A DNA stretch of 64,000 bases from NCBI GenBank assembly GCA_022559845.1, contig CM040126.1, forward strand, positions 42,588,458-42,652,457, read 5' to 3'. The position numbers and the translations under genes are program-made. Numbering within the stretch: the stretch's first letter is position 1; the number at the start of each line of letters is the position of its first letter. The stretch is from Amorphophallus konjac. Lineage: Eukaryota; Streptophyta; Magnoliopsida; Alismatales; Araceae. Under the pieces are notes generated by a model, which saw only the letters and a program-made list of their open reading frames with translations, did not search any database and had not been told where the DNA came from. Below are positions 1-9,304 of this stretch, piece by piece.

Positions 1-365
1 CCAGCTCCGTCCGGTAATCATTGTCGGTAATTCTGACGGATAAATATTTCGTCGGAAATCCGTCAGAGGATTCCTACAGATAAAGGATTGACGGAAATTC
101 CATCGGTAATGTGTGGAGCGTTAGATTTCCGACGGATTTTATATCCGTTTGTAATTCCATCAGAATTTTTTTCCGATGGAATGCAATTTCGTCGGAAATA
201 CTGTCGAAATTTTTTCCGACGGAGCTCTAGTTTCATCATAAATTCCGTCGAATTTGTAAGGTTAAAATAAATAAAAATATATATGTTTTCCGAAGGAATT
301 ACTGTTTCGTCGGTTATTCCGTCGAAAAAATTCCAACGGATCTGTCGGAATATCCGTTGAAAAAC
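1..365. repeat. CCGTCGGAAT-type repeat region, probable transposon subterminal repeats
   Basis: Short variants of tccgtcgga and its complement occur every 20-40 bases on both strands. This is the usual look of CACTA subterminal regions. No terminus is visible, so the element probably continues left of the window. The next 80 bases (366-445) are a low-complexity stretch with a repeated 'acccctatacccc' motif. Confidence 0.5.
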
Positions 366-445
366 ATTTTGGAAAAACTACCCCTATACCCTTGAAAAAT
401 TATGCAATTACCCCTATACCCCTACCTTTATTGTATTTACCGTAA

Positions 446-2551
446 TACTCCTGAAATCCTTAAAAAAATAGTGGAGGTTGCTGGTGTAACAAGTTGGGAA
501 GGTGGTGAGATCTCCTGAATTGGAAGGGGAAGAATAGTAGAGGAGGGAGGAGTGGCATATGTATGATTGATGACAAGAGGAAAGATTTCCTCATGAAACT
601 TGACATCATGGCTGGTGAAGATTTCATTGGTATCAAGGTCAAGAAGGCGATAGCCCTTTTGTTGTGGTGGATAACCAAGAAAAAGGCATCGTCGAGCACG
701 TGGATTGAACTTATCATGGTCTAAATGACTAGTAGAAGCAAAACATAAGCAACCAAAAGTTCGTAGAACATTATAATCGGGCTGTTTAGAGAATAATACA
801 GCATAGGGTGTTTGTCCGTCAAGAAGCTTAGATGGATGGCGATTGATAAGGTAGGTGGCTGTGAGAATACAGTCACTCTAAAAGGATTTCGTAAGGTTTG
901 ATTGAAGGCGGAGTGCTCTTGCAATGTCTAAGTGGTGTCGATGTTTCCGCTCGACCACCCCATTCTGCTGAGAGGTATGTACGCAAGTGTGCTCATGGAG
1001 AATTCCATTATTTGAGAGAAAGGACTGAAGAACTGTTAAAAAATTCAAAACCATTGTCTGTCCGTATGCGTTTGATGGTGGTATTGAAATGTGTTGTGAC
1101 ATAAGCATGAAAAGCAATGAATGAAGTGGCCGTTTGAGATTTAAAATGTAAAAGATATGTCCATGTAAAGCGACTATAATCATCCACTATTGTTAAGAAA
1201 TATCTGTTTCCATTGTGTGACTCAACAGAGTATGGACCCCATAAGTCACAATGTAAGAGTTCCAAAATGTGAGTAGTGGACGTATGGCTGAGAGGTATTA
1301 CATCGAAAAGAATAATTGTCAAAATGAAAGTCTAAAAGAGGTGCCAGGTGCTGCTGCTTCTGGACGGACAAGTGCCCAAGCCATTGATGCCATAAGAGGA
1401 AAGATGAGCTGAGGTAGAAGAAGCCAGACAAGGTGGAGGAGCTGTAGGTGTGTTGTAGTATAGACCAGCATACTCATGGCCCCGCCCAATCTCCCTCTTT
1501 GATGACAGGTCCTGCAGCACGCAATAAGTGGGATAAAAGATAATAGAGCAATTATATTCTTTAGACAATTGACTAATGGAAAAAAGATTAAAATGGAAAG
1601 TAGGTACATGAAGAACTTTGGGAAGGGTAATGGAATCTGTAAGGGAAATGCTACCAATATTGTGAACAGTAGCACGTGACACATCGGGAAGTGTAACGGC
1701 AGGTGGAATATTGTGAGTAATGGAGGTGGTAAGAAAATGGGTATGTGGAGTTATGTGCATAGAAGCACCAGAATCCATAATCCAAGAATTACTGGAGAAA
1801 AAATTACCTGCCATGTTGACTGAAGGAGAAGGAGATGTAGAATTGAGGAGTTTGATAGGATGCGCATACTAGTTAGGAGTAATGGAAGGAAGAGGCACAT
1901 TAGAAGCAGTCGATTCCACCGGCGTTGGCTTGGGAGGTTGTCAAACATTCTGATAGTGCGGTGGAAATCCAATCAACATGTAGCAGTTATCCTTGGTGTG
2001 ACCTGGGACATTGCAGTGCGAGCAGCGTTATTTGTACTTCATTTTGCGATCAGGGAATCTTCCTCGATGGAGGTAGCAAGGGGTGCAGTTGGGTTGGCAA
2101 GTAGAGCTGATGTGTCTACATGAGTGGGAGGTTGAAGCATCCTGTGAGACTCATCTTGTAAAATGAGTGCATAAGCACGGTCTACAGCAGGCAGTGGATC
2201 CATCATCAATATCTGACTTTGAACATGTGAATATGTGCCATTTAATCCCATCAAGAATTGCATAAGCTGTCGATAATTCTGATAATCAGTAGGTGCGACA
2301 GAAGTGTTTGGTTCGTATTGAGCAAGCTCATAGGCCAATATCCTTTCAGAGTGGTGTAATATTTTGCAACAGAATCATGATGCTGTTGATGTGTGGCTAA
2401 AGCTCGTTCAAGACTGTAAATCCTGGGACCGTTTGAAGGGGGGAAATGCTCCTTAAGATCTGACCAGAGGATGGCAGCAGATCGAGCATATAAGACAGAA
2501 GGAACAAGATCTTTGTGTATGGAATTCAGCAGCAACGAAAGAACCATAGTG
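446..2551 (-). mobile_element. Ty1/copia LTR retrotransposon fragment, no LTRs seen
   Basis: Minus-strand fragments read in order as gag core, zinc knuckle, protease, GAG-pre-integrase and integrase, which is the Ty1/copia gene order (integrase before reverse transcriptase). The reverse transcriptase, RNase H and both LTRs are missing. The upstream end is cut by the CACTA terminus at 2555. The left end meets the low-complexity stretch near 445. Confidence 0.85.
460..2547 (-). pseudogene. Ty1/copia gag-pol remnant (gag, protease, integrase)
   Basis: The gag core is at 2547-2039, with residues such as SVLYARSAAILWSDL. A CCHC knuckle (CSHCN..GHTKDNC) lies near 2020-1980. The protease motif WIMDSGAS is near 1780. 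The GAG-pre-integrase LWHQWLGHLS is near 1390. The integrase has LHCDLWGP and IVDDYSRFTW (1320-1170) and QQNGVVERKH near 980. A post-integrase stretch with RCLFLGY continues to about 460. At least five changes of frame separate these blocks, so no continuous product can be made. These domains would process Gag and integrate cDNA in an intact element. The assignment to Ty1/copia is firm; the family is not identified. Confidence 0.85.
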
Positions 2552-2554
2552 TTC

Positions 2555-2930
2555 CACTACAAGAAAAATGCGAAATATCGACGGTATTTTTTGACTAAAA
2601 AATTTTCGTCGGCAATACGTCGGAATGTTTTATCTTTCTGACAGAAGAATATTATGTCATAAATTCGTCGATAATTATCGACTATTTTTCGACATAATAT
2701 TTTTGTCGAAATACATCCGAAACATTCGACATAAAAAATTAACGTCGAAACTACGTCGAATATTTCGGACGTATCTCCGACAAAAATATGTTTCGTCGAA
2801 AATAAATAAATGCAGGTTAAAATATATGAATAGTTTACGATGGATAAATTTAAGGTCGAATATTCGTCGGAAACTTGTCGACGTATCACCAACAAACCTT
2901 TATCCATCGAAATATTTGGAATCCTTTAAT
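2555..2930 (+). mobile_element. CACTA (En/Spm) transposon terminus with subterminal repeats
   Basis: The sequence CACTACAAGAAAAATG starts at 2555 and is the classic terminal inverted repeat start of plant CACTA elements. It is followed by about 370 bases of CGTCGGAA/CGTCGAAA subterminal motifs in both orientations. It lies inside the copia gag; the preceding three bases (ttc) would be the target duplication. No matching opposite end is recognised downstream, so the element is truncated or its other end is diverged. 2931-3165 holds nothing I can identify. Confidence 0.75.
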
Positions 2931-3169
2931 AACCCACGACCTACCAACATGTCCTCAACCTTGCATTCTGAAGACTTTGTTTAACAGCAGTGACCTTCTA
3001 TTAGACTTTTATCATTATTATATTAATTGAATATCATTTTCATGGTTTGTCAGAAAGTCATGTATTTATTGATTATCATTTTTTATGAATTTTTATTATT
3101 ATTATATTTATTTTCTCTTTTGGGTTCACCTTCCATATGTGAGAGCAGCAGAGTAAAATATATGATGAG

Positions 3170-3440
3170 GGTGACGAGTGCATATTATTGGTGACAAATA
3201 AGTTGACAGAGGCAACAAATGCACATTAGGGGTGACAAATAGGTTAACAGGGGCGACAAATGCGCATGAGGGATGACAAAAGGCTCTTAACGATGAAAAA
3301 TGCACAAAGACAACGTCTCCCAGGAGCAAAGGCGACGGCTACTGCATGCTAAGAGTGAAAAATACCTATTAGTGGTGATAAATAGATCAACAGGGGGACA
3401 AATGGGCATGAAGGGTGACAAATGGATCCTAGTGATGAAC
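3170..3440 (+). repeat. GGTGACAAATG/AG short dispersed repeats
   Basis: About nine degenerate copies of gGTGACAAATagg, 25-40 bases apart, in forward orientation. Similar forward clusters occur at 4200-4410, 6955-7040, 8185-8410, 8735-8815, 12025-12195 and 47865-48165. Reverse-complement clusters occur at 4915-5040 and 5620-5770. Confidence 0.8.
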
Positions 3441-3655
3441 TATGAGCATGATGATAAGTCCTACTAATATTAGAACCATCGACAAACCCTGCTACTTATA
3501 GGGAAGAACTCCACTTCGTAAAGGTAACCCCTACCTGCGATGGATGCTATCCTTCATTTGACGGCAACCACATCACACAAAGATCAAGCATCCATCATGC
3601 AAAGAAAGGTTGCAGAAAAAGAAAGTATATTGATAGGGGGAGAGGGTACAAACAG

Positions 3656-3916
3656 TTACTCGTCCTCTTTGGGACAGAAGCTGTCAGGTTGGAGGCTCGA
3701 CACCCCCTTGTTACAAAACAGGCGGTCCACCTTCGCCAAGGCGTCTCGCCACCCTTGCAGGTACCCATGCTTGTATTCCTCCGAAATATCACCGCCGCTG
3801 CTTTCCCCTGATGGCTGGTCCAACACCGGCAGGGCTTCCTTTCGGAAGCACAGACATTTGGCAGGAACTGACTTCTCAGACGACGACATCTTCACGAGAG
3901 TGTCTTTGACCACCAA
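3656..3916 (-). CDS. hypothetical small protein (86 aa)
   Basis: I do not recognise this product. An 86-codon minus-strand frame starts MVVKDTL, with an alternative Met at codon 10 (MSSSEKS). It is acidic to neutral, with a central segment EEYKHGYLQGWRDALAKVD that looks like an amphipathic helix. A TATAAATA box lies about 40 bases upstream of the start on the same strand, which favours this strand. The plus strand also has a 219-codon frame over 3540-4199. That frame has little low-complexity bias but no recognisable motif and no promoter evidence, so I treat it as the alternative. The gene lies between two GTGACAAAT clusters and is probably transposon cargo. Confidence 0.4.
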   Translation of the reverse strand: MVVKDTLVKMSSSEKSVPAKCLCFRKEALPVLDQPSGESSGGDISEEYKHGYLQGWRDALAKVDRLFCNKGVSSLQPDSFCPKEDE

Positions 3917-3955
3917 AGGAACTCAGGATGTCCTTCGTGTTCCCCACAGAGTCTC

Positions 3956-3963
3956 TATTTATA
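3956..3963 (-). promoter_or_regulatory. TATA box for the 86-aa frame
   Basis: Reads TATAAATA on the minus strand, in the context cctataaatagagac. It lies about 40 bases upstream of the ATG at 3916. Confidence 0.45.
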
Positions 3964-4199
3964 GGAAGGAGACGAAACCCCCAGAGGGCAAAAGAGTGTT
4001 CGTGCCTCCCCAACTTTGTGGAAATCGAAGCGACGGGACCGCGAAGATCGTTCCATCTCCCCCAACTTTTTTGACTCTCGATCCTTCCTTTTTGTCAGTC
4101 ATGAGATCGCTTGGACCGAGATTCCTTTCATCTAGATACATTAACCGCATAGTAGACGAGAGGCCGGAGAGAGATACTGTAACAGCTAACACCGCATAG

Positions 4200-4410
4200 T
4201 GGTGACAAATAGTCGTCAGTGGTGACAAATAGTCTTCAAGGCTAACAAATGTCTCGTAAGGGTGATTAAATCGATAACAGAAGTCACAATGTGTGATGAA
4301 GCGAAACAAAGGCGACGCCTAACGATCAATAAGGGTGACAAATAGCTCGTTATGAGTGACAAATAGCAATTAGAAGCGACAAATAGCTCTGTAACGATGA
4401 CAAATATCTC
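4200..4410 (+). repeat. GTGACAAATAG cluster
   Basis: Seven forward copies of the GTGACAAATAG motif. It lies partly inside the left copy of a longer direct repeat (4270-4545 and 6897-7163). Confidence 0.75.
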
Positions 4411-4545
4411 ATGGCAGTGAAATTTGAAGAAACTCAAGTTCGTTTGAAGGATTAAACCGTGTCCTTGCGATCCTAATTCTACCAACACGAATCTGAAGCT
4501 TTCCTAATCATCAAACGACACTGATTAAACTCTACCTATCTTTCT
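4270..4545 (+). repeat. direct repeat R1, left copy (pair of 6897-7163)
   Basis: Both copies share the order: 'gcaaaacaaaggcgac'-like stretch, GTGACAAATAG cluster, 'ctcatggcag', 'gaagaaactcaagttc', 'ctaccaacac', and 'gctgattaaactc'. Identity is roughly 80% by eye. The copies are about 2.6 kb apart. Confidence 0.75.
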
Positions 4546-4559
4546 AACTCGACCTGCCT

Positions 4560-4800
4560 TTCATATGTTCAGAACTAAAATTGCACATATGCTCAGATCT
4601 AAAATTGCACATATGCTCAGACCTTAGTGTGCGCTCATGCACATATGCTCAGACCTTACTCCTTAGTGTGCAATAGTGACAATATGCACCGACCTTTGCA
4701 TGCAGCATTTTGTTCATGTGCACTGACCTGAAATGCAACACTGAACATGTGCACCGACCTTATGTGCTTACATGCAGACATGCACTGACCTCCATATGAG
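4560..4800 (-). repeat. GGTCGGTGCACATG-type repeats, reverse orientation
   Basis: Repeated 'gtgcaccgacctta' and 'atatgctcagacct' units. They are reverse complements of the units at 8817-9060, so the two arrays face each other over about 4 kb. Confidence 0.65.
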
Positions 4801-4861
4801 TGCAGGACTGCAGAAGGTTGAGACTTCTTCCAGAAGCCACCATTTTTTCTGTTTGTTAATG

Positions 4862-4917
<56 letters not shown>

Positions 4918-5070
4918 GTCACCACTACAGACTATTTTTCACGTTAAGACACACATTTATTACCCTTAGAAGCTATTTGTCACCCTTAGGATCTATTTGT
5001 TACCCTTACAACGTATTTCTTACACTTAGAAGCCATTTATTTTTCCCACATCCCTTGATTTTCCTCCCGT
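4801..5070. repeat. direct repeat S1, left copy (pair of 5529-5800)
   Basis: Shared order in both copies: 'gactgcag', 'ccaccattttttct', 'tttgttaatgcc', a CT microsatellite, 'tttgtcaccactacag', then reverse-oriented GTGACAAAT units and 'cccatccctt'. The copies differ mainly in CT length. An AT-rich segment (5071-5440) separates them. Confidence 0.8.
4862..4913. repeat. (CT)n microsatellite
   Basis: About 25 perfect CT units. The homologous position in the second S1 copy (5589-5610) has only about 11 units. Confidence 0.95.
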
Positions 5071-5440
5071 GTGTAATAAATAATAAAAATAAAAATAAAT
5101 ATATCAATAGTTTACCTGGATAATATTCGAATTCCAATCTGTATTAATTAGCAGATAATATTCTCAATAGTATTTATTTTTTTGGATATGGATAATATTC
5201 AAATTTGAATCGGAGCGAAAACGGATATTATAATATTCGTTTCATAAAATATCCGTTCGTAATATTATATTATATATCATATGATATATATATGTAAATA
5301 ATATATTATAAAATATAATTTTCCTAATATAAAATATAAAAAATATGATAAGATAGAAGATTGTTACACTTCCCGAAACTATAATAACTGGCCTATTTTA
5401 ACAATTTGACTTGTAAAATTAAAACTAGCATTTAGTTGGG
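5071..5440. other. AT-rich spacer, no gene seen
   Basis: Strongly AT-rich, with TATAT and atatgatatatat runs and repeated 'ggatattata(at)attcg' pieces. No open frame or element end was recognised. Confidence 0.6.
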
Positions 5441-5528
5441 AGAGACACTTCATCTTCCACCGACTTTAGGTCTTCCACTGCCTTTAGTAAAATTAAAAAC
5501 CTCAACTCAGGAGTAGTTGGCAGCACCG

Positions 5529-5800
5529 GTACTGCAGGAGGATGAGACGTGTGCCAGGAGCCACCATTTTTTCTATTTGTTAATGCCCCTCTCTCTCTCT
5601 CTCTCTCTCTGTCTTTTGTCACCACTACAGGCTATTTTTCATGTTTAGACACCCATTCATTACCCTTAGAAGCTATTTGTCACCCTTAGGACCTATTTGT
5701 AACCCTTAGAAGCATTTGTCACCCTTACGACCTATTTGTCACCCTTACAACCTATTTCTTACCTTAGAAGTCATTTGTTTTTCCCCCATCCCTTACTTTT
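5529..5800. repeat. direct repeat S1, right copy
   Basis: Second copy of 4801-5070, with a shorter CT tract at 5589-5610 and the same reverse-oriented GTGACAAAT units. Confidence 0.8.
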
Positions 5801-5805
5801 CCCCC

Positions 5806-6262
5806 CTCGCCGCAGACCATCGCCACCTTGTCCCCATGTGCCCACGGGTGCCGTGCGCACCCTCCCTCTCCTCCGTGAACCAGCACCGCCGTGAGTGCCG
5901 ACCAGCCCACCGTCGCGCTCCCCCTTGCAGCCACGCCGATAGAGCACCGCTGTCCCTCCGGTGCCGTGCTGTGGCAGCCGACCGGTGTTCCTACCGGACC
6001 TGCCCACCGGCTGCCGTCTAGCACCGCTACAGCCGCCGTCGTCGGCCTCCCATCGCCATTCCGCCACCGCCACCCGCGCAGGGCCTCTATAACATCACAT
6101 CCAAGGTGTGACTGCCAGGGTTTAATCCCTCATGTCATGATTCCTAATTTCATCTCAGTTCACATGTTGGATGTACTTATATTTTATTTAATATATTTTT
6201 TCAGGATGTTAAAAACTGGAGAATAATCAATTTTTAAGGGAGATGCTGTCGAAATTTTTTAG
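5806..6262 (+). other. GC-rich leader exon, intron and short second exon resembling the TNP2 leader
   Basis: A CG-rich block (5806-6105) ends at a possible donor (ccaag/gtgtga). A T-rich tract ending ttttttcag/gatgtt at about 6205 looks like an acceptor. The following 40 or so bases match 56555-56599 in front of the CACTA transposase with about six mismatches; the shared core is gggagatg.tgtcga. I read this as the 5' leader of a related CACTA gene whose body is gone and whose place is taken by the hairpin at 6255-6582. Confidence 0.45.
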
Positions 6263-6425
6263 AATACTCACTCCATTTAAAGCACAATTTTGAAATAAGC
6301 TCTTTTCTGAAGCAAGTATCATGATCTCTCTCTTCCGGAGAATCAGCAGCGACCAGCCTATATGTGTAAACCTTCCTCGTCTGTCTTGGTCTAAAAGCAG
6401 GACCAATGGCTTGGCGAGATACCAA
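6255..6425 (-). pseudogene. captured C-terminal SNF2 helicase fragment, CLASSY-like (left arm)
   Basis: Read on the minus strand, this arm gives [11 protein letters not shown] followed by RKVYTYRLV and [17 protein letters not shown]. In SNF2 ATPases, QAIGRAFRPGQ is helicase motif VI, and the (K/R)[14 protein letters not shown] context is characteristic of the plant CLASSY/DRD1-type remodelers. Those proteins guide Pol IV in RNA-directed DNA methylation. Here the motif VI arginine (GRAF) is Pro and the Gly of PGQ is Arg, so the fragment is decayed. Only about 55 residues are present. The CLASSY assignment comes from memory of the family and would need a search. Confidence 0.6.
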
Positions 6426-6439
6426 AGCTAATGTTCGTG

Positions 6440-6582
6440 CTTTTAGACCAGGACAGATGAGGAAGGTTTACACATACAGGCTGGTCGATGCTGATTCTCC
6501 GGAAGAGAGAGATCATGATACCTGCTTCAGAAAAGAGCTTATTTCAAAATTATGGTTTGAATGGAGCGAGTATTCTAAAAAA
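6440..6582 (+). pseudogene. captured C-terminal SNF2 helicase fragment, CLASSY-like (right arm)
   Basis: Read on the plus strand, this arm gives RAFRPGQ, then [27 protein letters not shown] and [13 protein letters not shown]. It keeps the motif VI residues R-AFRPGQ that the left arm has lost. The open frame runs on to 6732 through unrelated sequence (6583-6735), which in another frame is rich in Ser, Glu and Asp. It is not a functional remodeler: the ATPase lobes are absent. Confidence 0.6.
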
Positions 6583-6896
6583 ATGCTGTCTCAGAGGATT
6601 CTAGTGCCGAAACTTTTCAATCAGACGAGGGTGACACTGCAGAGTTGGTTGTTGGGCAAGAGGAGTCGTCTGAGAGAGGGGATTCTTCTACAACTGGTGA
6701 TGGTGGAGAATGATCCAACGGATATCTGTTGATTTGTAATTGTAATTGTAAAAAATGACACATTTGAATTAATGTAATTATAATTTATTTTATTCATTGA
6801 TTTATATGTTGTGTGGATTACATCGGAGGATGTGTGTTTTATGTTGAGTTGTGTAGGTTGTGTATAAATGGATAACATAGGTAAAAGGTTTGATGG

Positions 6897-7163
6897 ATAA
6901 CAGAAGCAAAAGGTTTATTTTGTAGCAAAACAAAGGCGACGGTTGACTAGTGATAAGGGTGACAAATAGATGTTCTGAGTGACAAATAGTCGGTAGCAGT
7001 GACAAATAACTCTGTAACGGTGACAAATAACTCATGGCAGCGAAACTTGAAGAAACTCAAGTTCATTTGAAGGGTTTAACCATGTATTGGTTTCCTAACT
7101 CTACCAACACGGATCTGAACCTTTCCTAGTCATCAAATGATGCTGATTAAACTCATGTAAGAT
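6897..7163 (+). repeat. direct repeat R1, right copy
   Basis: Second copy of 4270-4545, including four GTGACAAATA units at 6955-7040. Confidence 0.75.
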
Positions 7164-7255
7164 CAAGAAATGAGATTTACCTCCAGTTCTACTAATTTAC
7201 GGTGGGATCAAGCCAAGTCATTGACAATGAGTAAAATGTCCAGTACATTATTTCC

Positions 7256-7615
7256 CTACGCAGACAACAACAGTAGTAACAAAGCAACTAATATGAAGAG
7301 GAGCAACACTACTAGAGTACATAATAGAACAATAACAATACAGGGCACATTTGACATTTGTGTAGTCGTCTGTTGGTGTAGCCCAGGAATTACATGATAT
7401 GTAGGCATGGGCCTTTCCTGTAGTTGAGGATGATCAACATATGCATGGCTGCTATAGCCAACCCCATTTATAGCAGCATGTGCTTCCTCTACCGAGTGAC
7501 AACCCTTATAACGAGCTCCAGGGTATCCATTCACTTGGACAAAGCATTCGAGATAACTATAATATACACCGGGTTCGCGACCAACCCACACTACATAGCA
7601 TTTGTACCTTCCCAT
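7256..7615 (-). CDS. protein with RNase H1 N-terminal / viroplasmin-like domain (119 aa)
   Basis: The first 48 or so residues (KCYVVWVGREPGVYYSY, then QVNGYPGARYKG, then SVEEAHAA) match the small RNA/DNA-hybrid-binding domain found at the N-terminus of RNase H1 and in caulimovirus viroplasmin. In cellular RNase H1 it binds RNA-DNA hybrids. No RNase H catalytic domain follows. The last 35 residues are a Leu/Val/Ile run that may be intron read in frame or a membrane segment. The ATG at 7613-7615 begins the domain directly. The gene shares strand and surroundings with the ULP1 gene, so I take it as cargo of the same transposon. Plus-strand frames over it are shadows. Confidence 0.6.
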   Translation of the reverse strand: MGRYKCYVVWVGREPGVYYSYLECFVQVNGYPGARYKGCHSVEEAHAAINGVGYSSHAYVDHPQLQERPMPTYHVIPGLHQQTTTQMSNVPCIVIVLLCTLVVLLLFILVALLLLLLSA

Positions 7616-7749
7616 TTTCTAAACCTCAATTCCCTGCATGTGACGACAAGGGACCGGGAGGAGGACGCAGAGGAGACGAGCTCTTATGCTGGGGAAGCCA
7701 CCGCTACGCGCACTGATGAAGGGGATGACATTATGGAGGAGTCTTAAGA

Positions 7750-8180
7750 ACTTAAAATAGAAGAACGGGTGTCAATGTAGGGTCACGAGCGGGATCGGTG
7801 TGTCGATTTAACACATCGCTTCAATGGAGGTGGTAACACAACCCCTCGAGAGCAAAAAAAAAGGGGAACATCAGGAGCGTATTGTAGAGGTGATTGGACA
7901 AGAGAGGGTGTAGGAATAATTAGGTTCCCCAACCACCCTTCTGACGTTGCAATCTACCATGACGGTCGCCGTTGACGTTGGCCCCAGGAACACACATCCA
8001 CTGTGACGGCAAAGGCAACAAGCTACACCAAGACTGGCGCAGTGGCAGCGAGAGTGCGATGGCGGAGCACGGCGTCGATGGTTTTGCGAGTGGTGAAAGG
8101 AGGATAAGGGTGTTACATAACCCACATGGGATACCCCGGTTTATACCACGGTTTGACGATAGGTCAGTGGCGACGGGGAG
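7750..8180. other. no gene recognised; moderately GC-rich
   Basis: Open frames on both strands are short and lack motifs. The block 7930-8100 is CG-rich and could be a first exon of a gene on either strand, but no splice or promoter signal settles it. Confidence 0.4.
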
Positions 8181-8184
8181 TATA

Positions 8185-8815
8185 AGGGTGACAAATAGTT
8201 ACCTAGTGCTGACAAATATCCGATAGCAGTGACAAATAGCTACGTAAGTCTAAAAAATAGCTTGCAGCATTTAAATTGTGAAAACCTCAACGTCGACGCA
8301 TGAAGCAAAGCCAGTGGATAAGGGTGCAAATACCCTATCAGTGGCGACAACTAGATCTACGTAGTAGTCAAATACACTAGTAAGGGTGAAAAATAGATTC
8401 TAGAGGTAACAAATGAAAAGCAGAAGGAGCTGAAAGAAGGAGTCAAGTTCACATGAGGAAAAAAAATATGAACAGTGTATCAAGAGTTTCTATAGCAATC
8501 AGAAGAACAACGAAGGGACTTGGTCAATGCCAAGACAGTCAATGTTGACTGGTCAAGGTCAACGCAAGTCAAAGAAGTCTCCAGCCAAGCTCAACTTTTT
8601 GTTGAACAGTTATGAAGTCCCCGTCAAAGTCCAAGGTCAATGAATAGACTAGTCACCACTATGCTCCCCAGACAAAGCCAAGCACGTAATGAAGAGAAGA
8701 GAAGGCAACTGTTGTTCATGTAGTCATGTGGTAAGAGTGATAAATATGCAGTAAGGGTGACAAATGGCACTTTAGTGGTAACAAATGCACAACTAGCGGT
8801 GACAAATGGCTAAGG
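8185..8815 (+). repeat. GTGACAAATAG clusters with a GGTCAA-rich middle
   Basis: Forward GTGACAAATA units occur at 8185-8410 and 8735-8815. Between them (8515-8650) the motif gGTCAA/TTGAC(C) occurs about ten times. This resembles W-box cores but may be chance repetition. No gene is seen. Confidence 0.6.
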
Positions 8816-8816
8816 C

Positions 8817-9060
8817 ATAAGGTCTGTGCATGAGGTCTGTGCACATTTGCATTTTGCAAGGTCAGGTCGGTGCACGTGTTAGCGATAGCATGTAAGGTCG
8901 GTGCACGTGTGTTAGAGATAGGCATAAGGTCTGTGCACATGCGTTAGTGTTAGAAGCATCAGGTCGGTGCACATGCGTTAGCGATAGAAACATAAGGTCT
9001 GTGCACATAGCACTATCAGGTCGGTGCACATTCACATTCTAGTCTGTGAGGTCGGTGCAT
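8817..9060 (+). repeat. GGTCGGTGCACATG-type repeats, forward orientation
   Basis: About nine units of aaGGTCGGTGCACatgcgttag, spaced 25-45 bases. They are the mirror of the array at 4560-4800. 9061-9304 shows nothing further. Confidence 0.7.
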
Positions 9061-9304
9061 GTCTTCATTCAACTCTAGTCGACACTTGTGCAAGTAAAGC
9101 CTTCATCTTTTCACACTTCAGCCCAGTTCCTTAACCAAACTTGAATCTATCTTCAGAAAACTCATTGATATTCATGAATACACATTATCAAGCACACATT
9201 AACGACATTAAAACATATGAAACTTTGAAGATCAAAATGTATGAAAAAAGAAATATCAATCAACACAGGTATGTCACATTCTGAGGTTTGAGACGTGAAA
9301 TTTT

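Larger units (their letters stand above)
6255..6582. repeat. large near-perfect inverted repeat (hairpin) made of a SNF2/CLASSY-like fragment
   Basis: The arm 6255-6397 is the reverse complement of 6440-6582 (143 nt each) with about ten mismatches and no gaps by eye. The middle 42 bases are also loosely complementary, so the true loop may be only a few bases. Both arms encode the same protein segment, on opposite strands. An 8-base direct repeat (atgctgtc) sits at 6243-6250 and 6583-6590, just outside the arms. It could be a target duplication, though the left arm edge also matches the TNP2 leader. A transcript through this would fold into long double-stranded RNA. Confidence 0.9.

Noticed and set aside
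3540..4199. 219-codon plus-strand frame
   Set aside because: No motif or promoter; the minus-strand 86-codon frame with a TATA box fits better, so I kept it only as an alternative.
4656..4925. Minus-strand frame with a long Glu-Arg run
   Set aside because: It is the CT microsatellite read as (ER)n and is not kept in the duplicate copy.
8515..8650. GGTCAA/TTGAC repeats as W-box regulatory cluster
   Set aside because: The short core is common and no gene start lies nearby; more likely degenerate repeat sequence.
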